From contig NC_091298.1 in assembly GCF_038502225.1 (NCBI RefSeq), forward strand, positions 37,337,336-37,401,335: a stretch of DNA of 64,000 nt. Reading direction: 5' to 3'. Positions 35,907-47,689 of the stretch are shown here, piece after piece (position 1 is the first letter of the stretch; every line of letters starts with the position of its first letter). The notes beneath the pieces are model-generated. The model saw nothing but the letters and a program-made list of their open reading frames with translations. It was not told the origin of the DNA and ran no database searches. Source of the DNA: Cherax quadricarinatus. Taxonomy: Eukaryota > Arthropoda > Malacostraca > Decapoda > Parastacidae. The position numbers were made by a program, and so were the translations under genes.

Positions 35907-36356
35907 AGGGAAGCTCATGAGCCTCAGGGAAGGTCATGAGCCTCAGGGAAGCTCATGAGCCTCAGGGAAGCTCTCATGAGCCTCAGGGAAGCTCACGAGC
36001 CTCAGGGAAGCTCTCATGAGCCTCAGGGAAGCTCATGAGTCTCAGGGAAGCTCATGAGCCTCAGGGAAGCTCTCATGAGCCTCAGGGAAGCTCATGAGCC
36101 TCAGGGAAGCTCATGAGCCTCAGGGAAGCTCTCATGAGCCTCAGGGAAGCTCATGAGCCTCAGGGAAGCTCATGAGCCTCAGGGAAGCTCATGAGCCTCA
36201 GGGAAGCTCTCATGAGCCTCAGGGAAGCTCTCATGAGCCTCAAGGAAGCTCTCATTAGCCTCAGGGAAGCTCATGAGCCTCAGGGAAGCTCTCATGAGCC
36301 TCAGGGAAGCTCATGAGCCTCAGGGAAGCTCTCATGAGCCTCAGGGAAGCTCATGC
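35907..36356. repeat. 19/21-bp minisatellite
   Basis: More than 20 copies of GAAGCTCATGAGCCTCAGG, alternating with a 21-bp form that has an extra CT (GAAGCTCTCATGAGCCTCAGG). CTCATGAG inside each unit is a perfect palindrome. It starts at the presumed 5' end of LINE-D and ends abruptly at GAAGCTCATGCAGTAG. Open frames across it are repeat artefacts. Confidence 0.95.
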
Positions 36357-37289
36357 AGTAGAGAGTTGAGAGGCTGCTGCTGCTTCCCTAACGCGTGGCG
36401 GGAGAAAGCCGTAGATTTGCATCGTAATATTTCTATTTTTCTCAGAAATAAGTTATTCTCCTTTGTGTAGGTTATTTGTGTATTGTTCATGTCACAGCAT
36501 TGTGCATTTTTGTTATTTATAAGTTATTCTCCTTTCTATACCACTAACGCATTTATTTGTCGACAGAATGTCATGACTTTTGCACATATTATTGAGCTAT
36601 AATTACTTTACACCGTGACAATATGATTTGCAGTAGCCTTTATCGTTTTAATTTTTTTTTTCACTTCAGATTTATTAAAAAATGAAAAAAAAAAGAAACT
36701 AATTCAGTATATTTTAAAAGACAAAGTATTGATACTTTGTGATAAGTTGTCGTTATATTATTTTACCATTTATATTTCAAGTGAGGTCAAGTAGAACATC
36801 AACCAAGTTTTGCGTTTGGAGTATCGAAGTGACACACCATAAAACAGCCAATAATTATTTTTTCCCTATATATTTTAAGGCAATGTTCATAATAATTACA
36901 GCGCGCAAGTTTCAAAAGCTATTTAAAGCACAGTAAAAATTTCATTGAAATCTGATAATTAGAAAAAACCGTCTACATTTCTGCCTCCATCCCCCTCAAA
37001 GTCTTCACCGAGCAGAGGTTAAACATATTATGCTTTGGTGAGTACGACTACTAATTTTTTTCTAAATACTATTTTTAAATGTGTTCTGTGGCTCTTGAGC
37101 ATTGAAAAATACTCGAAAAGTATTATATGTGGAAATACTTATCGAAGAACTTGCCAATCCCTGATCTAGATCGTTCGGTAGCAAAATACAAATTATTGTA
37201 CTTAATAACATCTCTTCTACCGTGCTAGATATATCTCTTTTCCACTCAGTTATTAATTTTCATGAATGTCAGTTTAAATTAATACTTAC
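36357..37289. other. AT-rich DNA downstream of host exon 4
   Basis: No gene or repeat was recognised. By position this is intron 4 of the minus-strand tetraspan gene; a further coding exon could lie here but none was identified. Confidence 0.45.
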
Positions 37290-37484
37290 TTTTTTAATGT
37301 AGATGCCCACCATAACTGCTGTAATAAGAGGGACAACACACGGGCCAAGTACTGTTGTTAATATCACAACATGATGGAAGACGTGTCTGCCGACCACGAT
37401 CTCTCCCAGGATCACTAGGAGGATGACAATGACAAGGGTGGAGACTCTCACCCACAGCCAACCACGCATGATCTCCACACATTT
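37290..37484 (-). CDS. Tetraspan gene exon 4 (65 codons, helices 3 and 4)
   Basis: The acceptor GTTTCAG precedes AAATGTGTGG and the donor is GTAAGT after ATTAAAAAA. The frame reads KCVEIMRGWLWVRV, a helix STLVIVILLVILGEIVV, a short loop GRHVFHH and a helix VVILTTVLGPCVVPLITAVM, ending GIYIKK. Phase is 0 at both ends, so it matches exon 3 upstream. It has no stop, so at least one further exon is needed. Codon use and two clean helices argue for a real exon rather than chance. Confidence 0.85.
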
Positions 37485-38160
37485 CTGAAACGAGTCAACA
37501 CCACGCCTCGCTTAACAATTTATAAACACAAAAATCACATATATTTCATGTTATTTGAATAATAATTTTACAGTGGAGAATTATGATGAAATCCCTCCTG
37601 ATAAATGTATATTTTGGAATCAGAATAATTATGGGTTACATTAGTGGCCCCTATAAGCAACTGCCAGTAATATCTTGTCAGAGCTATTTGGAGTAACATC
37701 TCTCCTTTCTTTGTTCTGCTGAACTGACTTAAAATTATTTGAGGTGGTGCCACAGAAAATTAACACAATGTGTTAGTAAAATATTTAGGTTGATTTTAAC
37801 TTCCCTATAGTTATGAGCTACGTAATGTTATAAACATTAGTAACAACTCAAATGCGTATGGTCTGTCGACAGTATGTACTTCCTTTGTGTTGAAAAATTT
37901 ATAAAATAAATCCCTGAAATGAGGACTAAATTAAACCCTACTTTAAAACTCCAAGATATATTTACCTTTTGGGGGCAATATTGTTGCCAAACATTGATGT
38001 GAGACCAGATTAGCAGGTACAGGATAAAAGTCGGTATTCGAAAAAGGAGTTGATATTCTGTATCATGTGGCACTTTGTCAAGGAGTGAGTGTTGAAAACA
38101 AATATTTGTTCAGGGCTACTGTCTTTAATTGCTGGCTAAGAGCCAATGTAAGGGAATTGT
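37485..38160. other. Intron 3, unique part
   Basis: No repeat recognised. It ends with TAAGGGAATTGT, the left copy of the duplication that flanks LINE-B copy 3. Confidence 0.55.
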
Positions 38161-40767
38161 TTTTTTTATATTTTATTTAAAAACTTTACAGCTTAATATT
38201 AAATAAAAAGATACAAAAAGGGGACAGTAAGATCCTCAATCCTACAGAACATACACTAACAAGTTTTAACAACACACTGTAATTGACATAAAAGAGGTTA
38301 CCCATATACACTCACAAATTTTTCCATATAACATACTACTACAATATAAACAATATAAACTATATAAACCTTTTAGATTTATATAGTTAACATAATATAA
38401 CTGTGACATATGACAAAGGTTCACAGCCTTCACAGTAGATAATCAGAGGAATGACCTACATCATAATCTCATTAAAACAAGTACATGCTCTTCCCAAAAT
38501 TAACCCCCTATACAATAAGAATTACCTAAAAACATACATACGTGCCTCACTACAATCCCTCTTTAAGCATTGAAAAAAAAATGAAAATCTTAAGCCTCCA
38601 CTTATACTAAATAAATATTAATACAGCCTCTTCCACCGGCTGAGCACATTATATAAAGTAAAGAGACTAAACCATACTCTCCACATTACAAAATTTTAAT
38701 GAGGCATTACAAATTTATGGAAGCCATTAGCCTTCCATCCCTAATCAACTGGAGGAACACATTATATAATGCTAAAATAAAATCAGTACACTCGCTAAAC
38801 TCCAACACTAAACACAAACAACATAACAATTTAAAAATCTCTCATTGCGATACGATTATCGCACATGAAATATGCCCAATAAAGGCTATAAACGTACACT
38901 CTACATAAACCCAAAATCTATAATCTTGACACCATTCACACTTAATACATGAAGAAGGTCATGACGCCCCTGACACATCAAACAGAATTCTCCATTCGTT
39001 ACTACGTAATTAATTGATATCACCTTTGCTTTCTGTGCCCACTTGCATGCTACATACACTTATGCCACACATCTACAGCTTCTATACCCACATACACCTC
39101 ACTCTCACCCCTCCCCAGGAGACGACCCCGCTGTGTCTCCCTGAATTCCCTCTTCTCATATGCAATCCCCAAACCCCCACCCCTTACTCACTCAGCCCAA
39201 GTCGTAGATTCATGAAAAACCCTAACGTTAACATTCTATAACCTTCCGAAAAATCCTTCTCCCACCTCCTACCATACAGTTCTCTATTACGACACATCGT
39301 ACGATAAACCGTTACCGCTAGTACCCGCCTCCGCACCTCACAATCCCTCCTCCCCCTCATCACCCACGATTTATATATATAATCCACTATTATATAATCC
39401 AAAGCTCTAGTGACACTCTCGTCGAACCCTGCCACATCTAGGCTTAGTGCACGCAGAACCGATACCCCTCGGCCCCCACCCCCTGTAAAACCCTACTTAA
39501 CCAATACCTAACACCGTCCAGTCCCCCACAAAAGTATACTGTATGGAACGCCGTCTCATCCTCCCCACAGATTCCACACCTTCCGCCCACAATTACCCCT
39601 CTGGTTCTTAGTACCTCCCCCGACGGTAGTATGCCATGCACAAAACGATACGTTACCTCCCTTACCCTAGGCTTTAACTTCAACTTGCTAAACCTATACC
39701 AAATACTCTTCCATGCGTACATGGGGAACAATCCCTCAACTGGTACAACAATTCTTTCTGCAAGCAACCTACACAAATCCCCTATTCGAATTTTCCTGGG
39801 TTCTCTAACCAACATCAAAGCCCTCAAAACAGTTTCACATTCCCTCAACTCCACACCACCATACAACTTACCCAACCTATCATGTACTTTGACCAGCTGC
39901 CCTCCACTCACACCTTCGCGCAAAATCTCCCATTTAAGAAACACACATTTAATTCTCCTTCTCAGATCCATCAACCCCAACCCACCCTGGCGCACAGGTA
40001 ACATTATAACCTCTCTCCGCAGCCAATCGCACCTTGAACCCCACAAAAAGTTAAACACCCGTCTCAGAATTCCCACAATCGCCGTCCTTGTTAATGGGAA
40101 CATGGCTGCTACGTGCCAAACCTTACTATACAATAATACTTTTATAACAATCACTCGTTGCACGAGAATCAGATGATGAGGTCGCAATGCACCCAGACGC
40201 CCCTGAATCTTTTCCATTAATCTATTCGAGTTTTCCTCTCGAGCAGTTTCCAAGTCATCCTTATAGGTGATACCACAAATTTTTAAAGACACCGTTTGTT
40301 TCCTCACAACGTTACAACGTTACATCTCCACCCCCCTCCACCCAATCACCCAACCCCATGATCATTGACTTCTCGCTATTTACCTGCATCCCTGTTGCAT
40401 TTCCAAACAGTTGCACAACATCATCCAAAACCCCCAAAGCCATCCCCTCTCGAACCAGGACTGTTGTATCGTCTACATATCCTTTTATTCCAGGCCACAC
40501 TTTCTTGACCTCCCCCACACCTCCACTCGTGTCACATACACAACGTTCAACCATTCTATAGAAGGGGTCCTGAATGCACGCAAACAACATTTGTGACATG
40601 GGACACCCCTGCCTAAGTCCCCTACCCATTACAATCTCCTCCCCCAAGCATCCATTAATCTGTACCCTCATCTTAGCTCCTTTGTACAACGTGGTTACCC
40701 AATTAACTATTTCTTCCCCATAACCCTGCCTCCTAAGAATAGCTCCCAAAGCTCCCCTTTCCACCCA
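38161..40767 (-). mobile_element. LINE-B copy 3, 5'-truncated, with exact 12-bp TSD
   Basis: The 3' half of LINE-B in reverse orientation: T run at 38161, 3' UTR to about 39180, then ORF2 C-terminal region and RT to 40767. TAAGGGAATTGT is present at 38149-38160 and 40768-40779. It is closely similar to 7950-10450 and 11147-11233 of copy 1 but lacks the hAT MITE and the 1.04-kb insertion, so it shows the ancestral empty sites. It lies in intron 3 of the tetraspan gene. Confidence 0.95.
39184..40767 (-). pseudogene. LINE-B copy 3 ORF2, C-terminal part
   Basis: Reading from 40767: VERGALGAILRRQGYGEEIV, RGLRQGCPMSQMLFA, GYVDDTTVLV (catalytic DD kept), then a frameshift near 40310 and 40307-39444 with the thumb-like region and CGICGEDETAFHTVYFC. 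A final piece is 39435-39184 (VTRALDYIIVDYI). The N-terminal endonuclease and half of the RT are absent owing to 5' truncation. Confidence 0.8.
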
Positions 40768-40779
40768 TAAGGGAATTGT

Positions 40780-41880
40780 AGTACTATTAGTCAACGAATA
40801 GGGCCACTTATAGGGCAAGAATGACAAATTTGTCAAGGGTGGGATTCACTTATCTAGGACAAGGGTTGCTGCTGTTACTAGTTCTATGGAGTGGGCAGAC
40901 GCTCATGCGTAAACAACTTGGAAAAAGAAATTCCTGGATATATGGGTGTTAATGGGAAGGAATGGACTGTAGAACAACAGTTTCTGGTAGTATCAACTTG
41001 TAAATCTGTGCCTCACAAGATTTTCTGAATAATAATTACATTTTTATGAATAAAAGTTACTTACAGGGCTGCATTATTACAGCCCTGTAAAGGTAGCTCG
41101 AGGTAATCAGCCCTGCAGGTCAGGACTGAATTAGACTCAGTGAGAATATTTGGGGAAGATTGCAGTGCAGCGAGAAGACATTCCAGTGCATCGTTTCAAT
41201 GTGAAGTGTTGAGCAGTTTGCGAAGGTTGATGAGTGGTGGTAGTGGTGATTGCCACTGACCCCACTGTGCGTGAGTGCCAACCACTTATATACAAACCTC
41301 GAAAGGCATTCATAAACACATCTACCTCCAGCACAGGCGCCATGCTGCCAATTAACTTAAAAATGAATTATTGTCGATGCATGGAATAATTAGAGGCATA
41401 TGGTGTGGGAAGCAATGTGGTTTTGAGAGTCGGGACCAGTCAGTGCCTCCTCCCCCACTCCATGGGGAAGGAGGCACTGACTTTATTATGCTCCCCATAC
41501 CCATCCTGCGGGCGGTAGTCAAAAGATTACAGAGGCACACAATGGGTCCAGGGACTGGGCCCCAAAGTTTTGATAGCTGAGCAAGTTGCAAAGGTAATAA
41601 ACTCCAGGTAGATCTGGTCACAATTATGACAGATTACAAAGGTATTTACAGATTACAGAGGTACATAATGTGTCCAGGGACTGGAGCCCCAAAGTTTTGA
41701 TACCTGAACAAGATACGAAGGTAAAGAAGTCACAAGTTACAAAGATAATGAATCATGTAAGTAAATTTACTTACTTAGGTTTATACATGGTTACAATCAT
41801 GAACAACGTATGAAGTAATGAGCAATTTACACATCCACACACTGTCACAACTATGATTTATTAGTGCAAATATAAATTGT
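40780..41880. other. Intron 3 segment with foldback and imperfect tandem pair
   Basis: No coding signal. A perfect 14-bp inverted repeat (41438-41451 with 41469-41482, AGTCAGTGCCTCCT) encloses an inner CCCC/GGGG stem. Two related units of about 78 bp sharing GTCCAGGGACTGG and CCCCAAAGTTTTGAT lie at 41522-41600 and 41650-41727. This is probably an interspersed repeat of unknown class. Confidence 0.5.
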
Positions 41881-41886
41881 TGGGTC

Positions 41887-41897
41887 ACACACACACA

Positions 41898-41993
<96 letters not shown>
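41887..41993. repeat. (CA)n microsatellite
   Basis: CA array fused directly to an internal point of LINE-A ORF2 at 41994, not to a LINE 3' end. Confidence 0.95.
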
Positions 41994-41996
<3 letters not shown>

Positions 41997-42875
41997 CATT
42001 AAACTACAGACCTATGAACTAACGTGTATAATATGCAAAGTCATGGAGAAGATCATCAGGAGGAAAGTGGTGGAGCACCTTGAAAGACACAAGCTTATAA
42101 ATGACAACCAGCATGGTTTCTAGGAAGGAAAATCTTTTGTCACTAACCTACTCGAGTTTTATGACAAGGTGACAGAAGTAAGACAAGAGAGAGAGGGATG
42201 GATAAACTGCATTTTCTTGGACTGCAGGAAGGCCGTCGACACAACTCCTCACAAGAGGCTAATGCAAAAGCTGGAGGATCAGGCACACATAACAGGAAAG
42301 GCACTGCAATGGATCAGAGGATATCTGACAGGGAAGCAACAACGAGTCATGGCATGTGACAAGGTGTCAGAGTGGGCGCATGTGATGAGCGGGGTTCCAC
42401 AGGGGTCAGTCCTAGGACCTGTGCTATTTTTGGTATATATGAATGACATAACGGAAGGGATAGACTCAGAAGTGTCCTTGTTTGCAGATGATGTGAAGTT
42501 AACGAGGAGAATCAACTTTGTCGAGGACCAGGCAGGACTATAAGAGACCTGGACAGGCTACAAGCTGGTCCAGCAAATTGCTCCTTGAATTTAACCCTGC
42601 CAAATGCAAAATCATGAAGATCGGGGAAAAGCAAAGAAGACTGCAGACAGAGTATAGTCTAGGTGGCCAATTACAGCAAACTTAACTCAAGGAAAAAGAT
42701 CTTGGGGTGAGTATAATACCGATCACATCTCCTGAGGCGCACACCAATCACATAACTGCTACAGCATACGGGCGTCTGGCAAACCTAAGGATAGCGTTCC
42801 GTTCAAGACTCTGTACACCATATACGTCAGGCCCATACTGGAGTATGCAGCACCAGTTTGGAATCCACACCCAAC
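41994..42875 (+). mobile_element. Internal LINE-A RT fragment
   Basis: It begins GAGGCATTAAACTACAGACC, equivalent to about 6200 in the intact copy. It contains NCIFLDCRKAVDTTPHKRL (the Phe before the catalytic Asp is Val), SGVPQGSVLGPVLF and FADDVKLTRR. A stop at 42541 and frameshifts follow. Homology ends at CCAGTTTGGAATCCACACC. Both ends are truncated. Confidence 0.85.
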
Positions 42876-43119
42876 TCCCAGCGACACCCCAACTGTAGAG
42901 GGTACTTTTCCCCCTCCGAGCCTCAAGCTCCACCAAGCCAAAAAGCTGGCGATGTGTGGGGTGCACAATCAAGTACAAATTTATACAAATATGTGAGATA
43001 CATCGCTGCCCATTTCCCTGACTCAGGTTCTCATACGGCATAAAATACTGTCTCGTCGGAGAGCCTGGTTAAACCCGAGTTGTCGGTAAACGAGTACGTC
43101 GATAAGTGAGGAAAGACTG

Positions 43120-43123
<4 letters not shown>
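42876..43123. other. Unassigned spacer
   Basis: No gene recognised. The part near 43060-43100 (AACGAGTACGTCGATAAGTG) has a palindromic look like the following transposon-like sequence. Confidence 0.4.

Positions 43124-43191
<68 letters not shown>
43124..43191. repeat. (TA)n microsatellite
   Basis: Pure TA run of about 68 bp. Confidence 0.95.
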
Positions 43192-43197
<6 letters not shown>

Positions 43198-43335
43198 TGC
43201 ACAGCGGAACCTCGGCTTACGAGTGCCCCACCATATGAGTTTTTCAGGATACTAGCAGTCGCTAGGACGATTTTTTGTTTCTGGATAGGGCAAAAATTCA
43301 AGATGCGAGCTTTCCCCTCAAACAACTTTTTTTTT
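43192..43335. mobile_element. Possible pogo/mariner-type transposon end
   Basis: CAGCGGAACCTCGGCTTACGAG, read from 43201, resembles the terminal repeat of Tc1/mariner (pogo-like) non-autonomous elements; the TA-rich flank fits a TA target. The opposite end was not located, so this is tentative. No transposase is seen. Confidence 0.35.
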
Positions 43336-44385
43336 TAGACCAGATTTTACAGAAATAAAATTGAATATTTAATTGTAGTTCATTGTTGTGATGTATTATG
43401 TTCTTCACTGCTTAGGATTATAACTGCAACAGAAATTATAGTATTTCTTACCTTATATTGTGGGTGCTGGTGTTTGTGGATGATTGTGAAGAGAGTGGTG
43501 AGTTATGCAGACAGGTACTCTTAACTATGTAAGACAAGCCACGAGGGCTGGAAATATTTAGCTCAAGTACTTTCACACTTCTCAGCACATCATCAGGAGC
43601 TATGCAATGTTACAAAGCTGCAATTGAAGGAGTGAGGGGAAGTTTTCTTAGAATAGCGCAGTGTGGTCCTGTTCCCTGCTGCTGGCTCTCTCAGAGTGGG
43701 CCAATGGCCAGTCACATCCAGCACTACCACCATCCCCATCCCTCCCATATGGGGTAAGAGGGTTTTGAGATGTCAAGTGTTATGAAATTAGAGGATATAA
43801 TAATCTGTCCCAAGCATTTTCTAACCATTTAGAACAGGTCATGTGACTTGAGAAAATACGTTTCTCAGTGGATATTATATATGTGGATTGCTATTATTCT
43901 GTGTATCCTTTTTAATTAATAGAAGGAAATGAATGCACTTTGTCCATTTAAATGTCCTGTCCTTGGGTACTCAGGTGTTCTTAAGAATACTGAGAGGTAT
44001 CTCTTTATATTTTCCTAAATATCGTCTACCACTCTTCTCAGTATCGATTAATATGCCTTCCTTGGGATTCTTCTATACCATTCCTATAATATTTCTGTGG
44101 TTCTGATTTCTCCTTCTAATTTCCTTTACCCCCACTACCTATGTTATCAGGTAATCTTGTGTAGCTCTCAATGTACGGTACAATCACAGCTAAATGAGTT
44201 ATATGACCATACATCAACTGACATACCATGGTGCTTTGGTGCGTAGACACAGGTCGGGCATCACAAATCCATCATGAGGCTACATGGCATAATGAGCAAT
44301 CCTGTGATTTTGTATAGCATTGTTGTTTAAGGCTGTTTAAGGCTGGATTCATTCTCGCCTAGCTGAATGAGCCTATTCTTTATTA
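43336..44385. other. Intron 3 segment, nothing recognised
   Basis: No ORF, repeat or hairpin of note was found. A short direct repeat of GGCTGTTTAAGGCTG is at about 44331. Confidence 0.45.
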
Positions 44386-44710
44386 AAGATATGCAAGCAT
44401 TCTGCCTCTACTTCGTTGTAAAGGTCTTCCTCTTAACCACTCTAAGGTTATTGAAGTACTTCTAAGCATCCATGCGACTCATCTGTACTTTTACCTTCCA
44501 GTTCTCACCTTATATACCGCCTCTCAGACTCTCACTGTCCACCTTGCAATTTCCTCTCAGTATTTTGTAGGTAGTAATCACGTCACCTTTGGTCCTTTCC
44601 TCTTGTGAATTCAGGTTTAGTTCCTCTAGCCCCGTCAGCTCTGGGACGAATTGCATTGCAAACCTTTATACATTTTCTGTCTTCATTAAATGCATTACCA
44701 GGTTTTAATT
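44386..44710 (-). mobile_element. Ancient LINE-A-related 3' fragment
   Basis: On the minus strand readable words FVPELTG and KGDVITTYKILRG match FATRLVPELRG and RGDMITTYKILRG of LINE-A. There are many stops. It is far older than the other copies. Confidence 0.5.
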
Positions 44711-44809
44711 TGTTTATGAAATAAATGTACTGGTACTGCATACTACAAGTTTCAGTCTGTCACAAACCATTGTCAAGTCACAATTGAGAGGGAAGGGTGG
44801 GGAGAAGGA

Positions 44810-45215
44810 AGTGGTAGAGGAAGTAGTGGTGGTAGTAGTAGTAGTAGCAGCAGCAGCAATATAAATACTAGAAGTAGAGGTAGTAGTAGTATTATTATTA
44901 GTAGCAGTAGTAGTAGTAGTAGCAGCAACACCAGTAGTAGTAGTAGTAGCAGCAACACCAGTAGTAGTAGTAGTAATAATAATAATAATAATGATAGTAG
45001 TAGTAATAATAATAATAATGATAGTAGTAGTATTGGTATATTAGTTTTAGTAGTATTTGCAGTAGTAGTAGTAATGGTAGTAGTAGTAGTATTAGTATAT
45101 TAGTTTTAGTAGTATTTGCAGTAGTAGTATTAGAAGTAGTAGTACTAAAGAGGTGGTAGTAGTAGTAGCAATAGTAGTACTAGTGGGAAAAGTAATAGTA
45201 GTGTGATATGGTAGT
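44810..45215. repeat. Imperfect (AGT)n/(AGC)n trinucleotide tract
   Basis: About 400 bp of GTA, GCA and AAT triplets with interruptions, including a near-duplicate of AGTATTGGTATATTAGTTTT (45036 and 45092). Poly-Leu ORFs are artefacts. Confidence 0.9.
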
Positions 45216-45348
45216 GAAAGAATTTGTTATAGCAGTAGTTTTGGTAGCAGATATCAAGAGAGCAGAGCTCTGGCTCACGGGCCGGGGATAAAACTTGCAG
45301 GACCAGTGTGATACACACTGGAAACAACATGTTATATATGATGTACAT

Positions 45349-46047
45349 CAGAGGCGTCGGTAGGGTTGGTGTCACCCGGGGCAGCATCTTTGATGTCACC
45401 CGGGGCAGCATCTTTGATGTCACCCGGGGCAGCATCTTTGATGTCACCCGGGGCAGCATCTTTGATGTCACCCGGGGCAGCATCTTTGGTGTCACCCCCA
45501 TGAAATCCAAGGGAGGGGGGATAGGGGTAGTAAACTCCAGTTACATCCCTGCTGCATGAACAGTGACTAATGTTCAGCAATGAGAACATTTAAAGGCCAT
45601 AAACCGAACTTTATTAAAGATAAAATAAATAATCGTAGTAATATTGAGGAAACATAACCTCAAATACCACTCTGAGTACAGCAACAGATCTTACATTTAT
45701 TCATCTTCAACAATGAAAAAGAAAAACTTGAAAAATAAAGAAAAAAACTACTTCTGATTTAACCTTGAGTACAGGTAATATCTCAAAGAATCTGATATTT
45801 CATTTCCTTGGCTTCAGTCCTGCAAAATCATCTATCACATCATCAAAATCAATTAGTTCCCCTATATAGGCCTATTTGTACTTGTAATCCTATAATAGGC
45901 TATATAGAAACGAAGGATTTTTCTCTTAGGTTGCTGCAGCACAGTTTTGGTCATTAGTGTTACCTTCTTCAGAGGCTCTATGATGTCACCCCCTAAATGG
46001 TGTCCCCCGGGGCGGCCTACCCCCCGCCCCCCCTTACGACGCCCCTG
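45349..46047. mobile_element. hAT-like MITE (699 bp) with minisatellite near one end
   Basis: The ends are CAGAGGCGTCG and, inverted, CAGGGGCGTCG; GTGTCACCCGGGGC and its counterpart GCCCCGGGGGACACC extend the inverted repeat. The flanks ATGTACAT and CTGCACAT are 8-bp with two mismatches. Five copies of a 24-bp unit GTCACCCGGGGCAGCATCTT+TGAT fill 45371-45490. The interior has no transposase. Class is inferred from end sequence and TSD length. Confidence 0.65.
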
Positions 46048-46055
46048 CTGCACAT

Positions 46056-47239
46056 TGCAGCAATATCTGCCTAGTACTACTTATGATACACATTGCATGT
46101 GTATTATAAGTATCATAAGCATCATATGAATTATATATAATGCACATTGTATGAGTACCAGAAACGTTTTAAGAATGAGTAACGTTACATACACGAGACT
46201 CCGCCAGTACTCATCAGTACTGGCAAAGCATAATTCATGAAACGGGAGAAGGTTCAGAATCAAAGTATGATAATAATTCTAAGCTGCAATCCAAACGAAT
46301 CTCACTAAGGAATGGATTAAAGTTACCGTCTATCTTTAGACAAAATGATATTTAAATGTTTCTGTTACAACTAAATTGTTAAGGAGGCATGTGTGGTGCT
46401 CTGAACTGTTAGGTTGAAAATAAATATTACCATGGAAACGTGTAAATATTAACGTGTTCATTGAAAAGGAGTAATATGTAATAGTTCCAAGTGTTAACGT
46501 CTAGATGATGTTATCAGAAAATGAATCTATGATAAAGGTATTGTTTCTTGATGCCGGAGTTAACCACCACATCATCTTACCAAATTTGAGTGTTTTCCCC
46601 ATTACAGAATTAATAATAGTCAAGGATATGTAAATGCAACCAAAAATGTAGGTCATATTATACTTGTGGTCACTCCTGACTCGTATGGGCCAGTAGGCCT
46701 TCTGCAGTGTTCCTACATTCTTATGTTCTTATGTTCCTTATCCACAAATATACATTATCATTCGCAGTTCCAGTGAGGCAAATGCTTGTAGGTGCTTCCT
46801 GAATGTCGAGCAGAAAAAGAATAATTTGAAAAAAAAAGCAAAACTATGTTTTTCATTATATTCTTTTGGTACACTGGAGTACCAGTAGTCTGTCCCATAC
46901 GTGAACTAAAACATTAATGAGTGGCTCCTCCAGAGGGTTGGCGTCATGTTAATCAAGGACTGTTGATCCAAGGAAATGGTGTGACCCTACTCTTCCTTGA
47001 ATAAAACACAATTATCTATCATTCTCTAGGCGCTGTATGACCCCCATATTTGCTTAATTCCATATGAATAATTATAGAATATTGTTAATTATATGACTCA
47101 GACCCATAGGTCAGAAGACCTTCGCTTTCCTTCAGATAATACCGCGAGATCCATTGCCAGCAGTTGTAATTCAGAGGTAGAGAAGAGGATGGAATACTGA
47201 GTAATTAGTTACACTATTCAGGTACTGTGGAACACTTAC
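46056..47239. other. Intron 3 proximal part, with short interspersed repeat
   Basis: Mostly unassigned. At 46666-46737, minus-strand GAACATAAGAACATAAGAAT then AGAAGGCCTACTGGCCCATA resembles a common interspersed repeat with an ACATAAGA tail. The rest has no recognised feature. Exon 3 follows at 47240. Confidence 0.45.
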
Positions 47240-47331
47240 CTTATTAATACCGTAGATAAGAATGCATGTGAGCACTGTGTTCACCAGAATGAAAGACAGA
47301 GCCGTCAAGAAGACGTAATGATCGCCGTAAC
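47240..47331 (-). CDS. Tetraspan gene exon 3 (helix 2)
   Basis: Acceptor ATTTTAG before GTTACGGCG; donor GTAAGT after ATTAATAAG. The first two bases complete a Ser codon begun in exon 2, then YGDHYVFLTALSFILVNTVL and TCILIYGINK follow with no stop. A hydrophobic helix covers about residues 56-77 of the product. Phase 0 at the 3' end fits exon 4. The exon is too short to be seen by ORF length alone. Confidence 0.85.
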
Positions 47332-47689
47332 CTAAAATTAAAGAGAAATTTCAATATTGTACGATATTGTTCCTGAATCTTCACCCCAACACTCAATATT
47401 TTTCAAGATGGTTTCTTTACCAAAATGTTTTAATAATTATTCTAGTATTACAAAACAAGACAACGTTTTACACCCAGAAGTATTCCATCTAGTGGCCTCT
47501 AGCATAACTGGCGAAATATTCACAGTTAGTGAAGGTCATGTAAGACAACATTTCTCTCAGCTCTAAGGATCATGAAGTCCCTCATTAAGAGACAAGGAAT
47601 CTATAGAATATAGGGATTGGGTTATTTGTGAGAATTGTGTTATGTTATTCGAGGTGACAAATGTGTTATAATAAACAGGATAAAAAATT
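47332..47689. other. Start of intron 2, unique DNA
   Basis: No feature recognised between the exon 3 acceptor and the degenerate array. Confidence 0.5.

Noticed and set aside
35907..36356. CRISPR-like array
   Set aside because: Units are contiguous with no unique spacers, in a eukaryotic context; it is a minisatellite. The same applies to 45371-45490.
36357..37289. A fifth exon of the tetraspan gene
   Set aside because: No minus-strand segment with a convincing acceptor, open frame and stop could be identified by eye; it may lie beyond this stretch or in it unseen.
44773..44958. Poly-Leu membrane protein
   Set aside because: It is the translation of an AGT trinucleotide tract.
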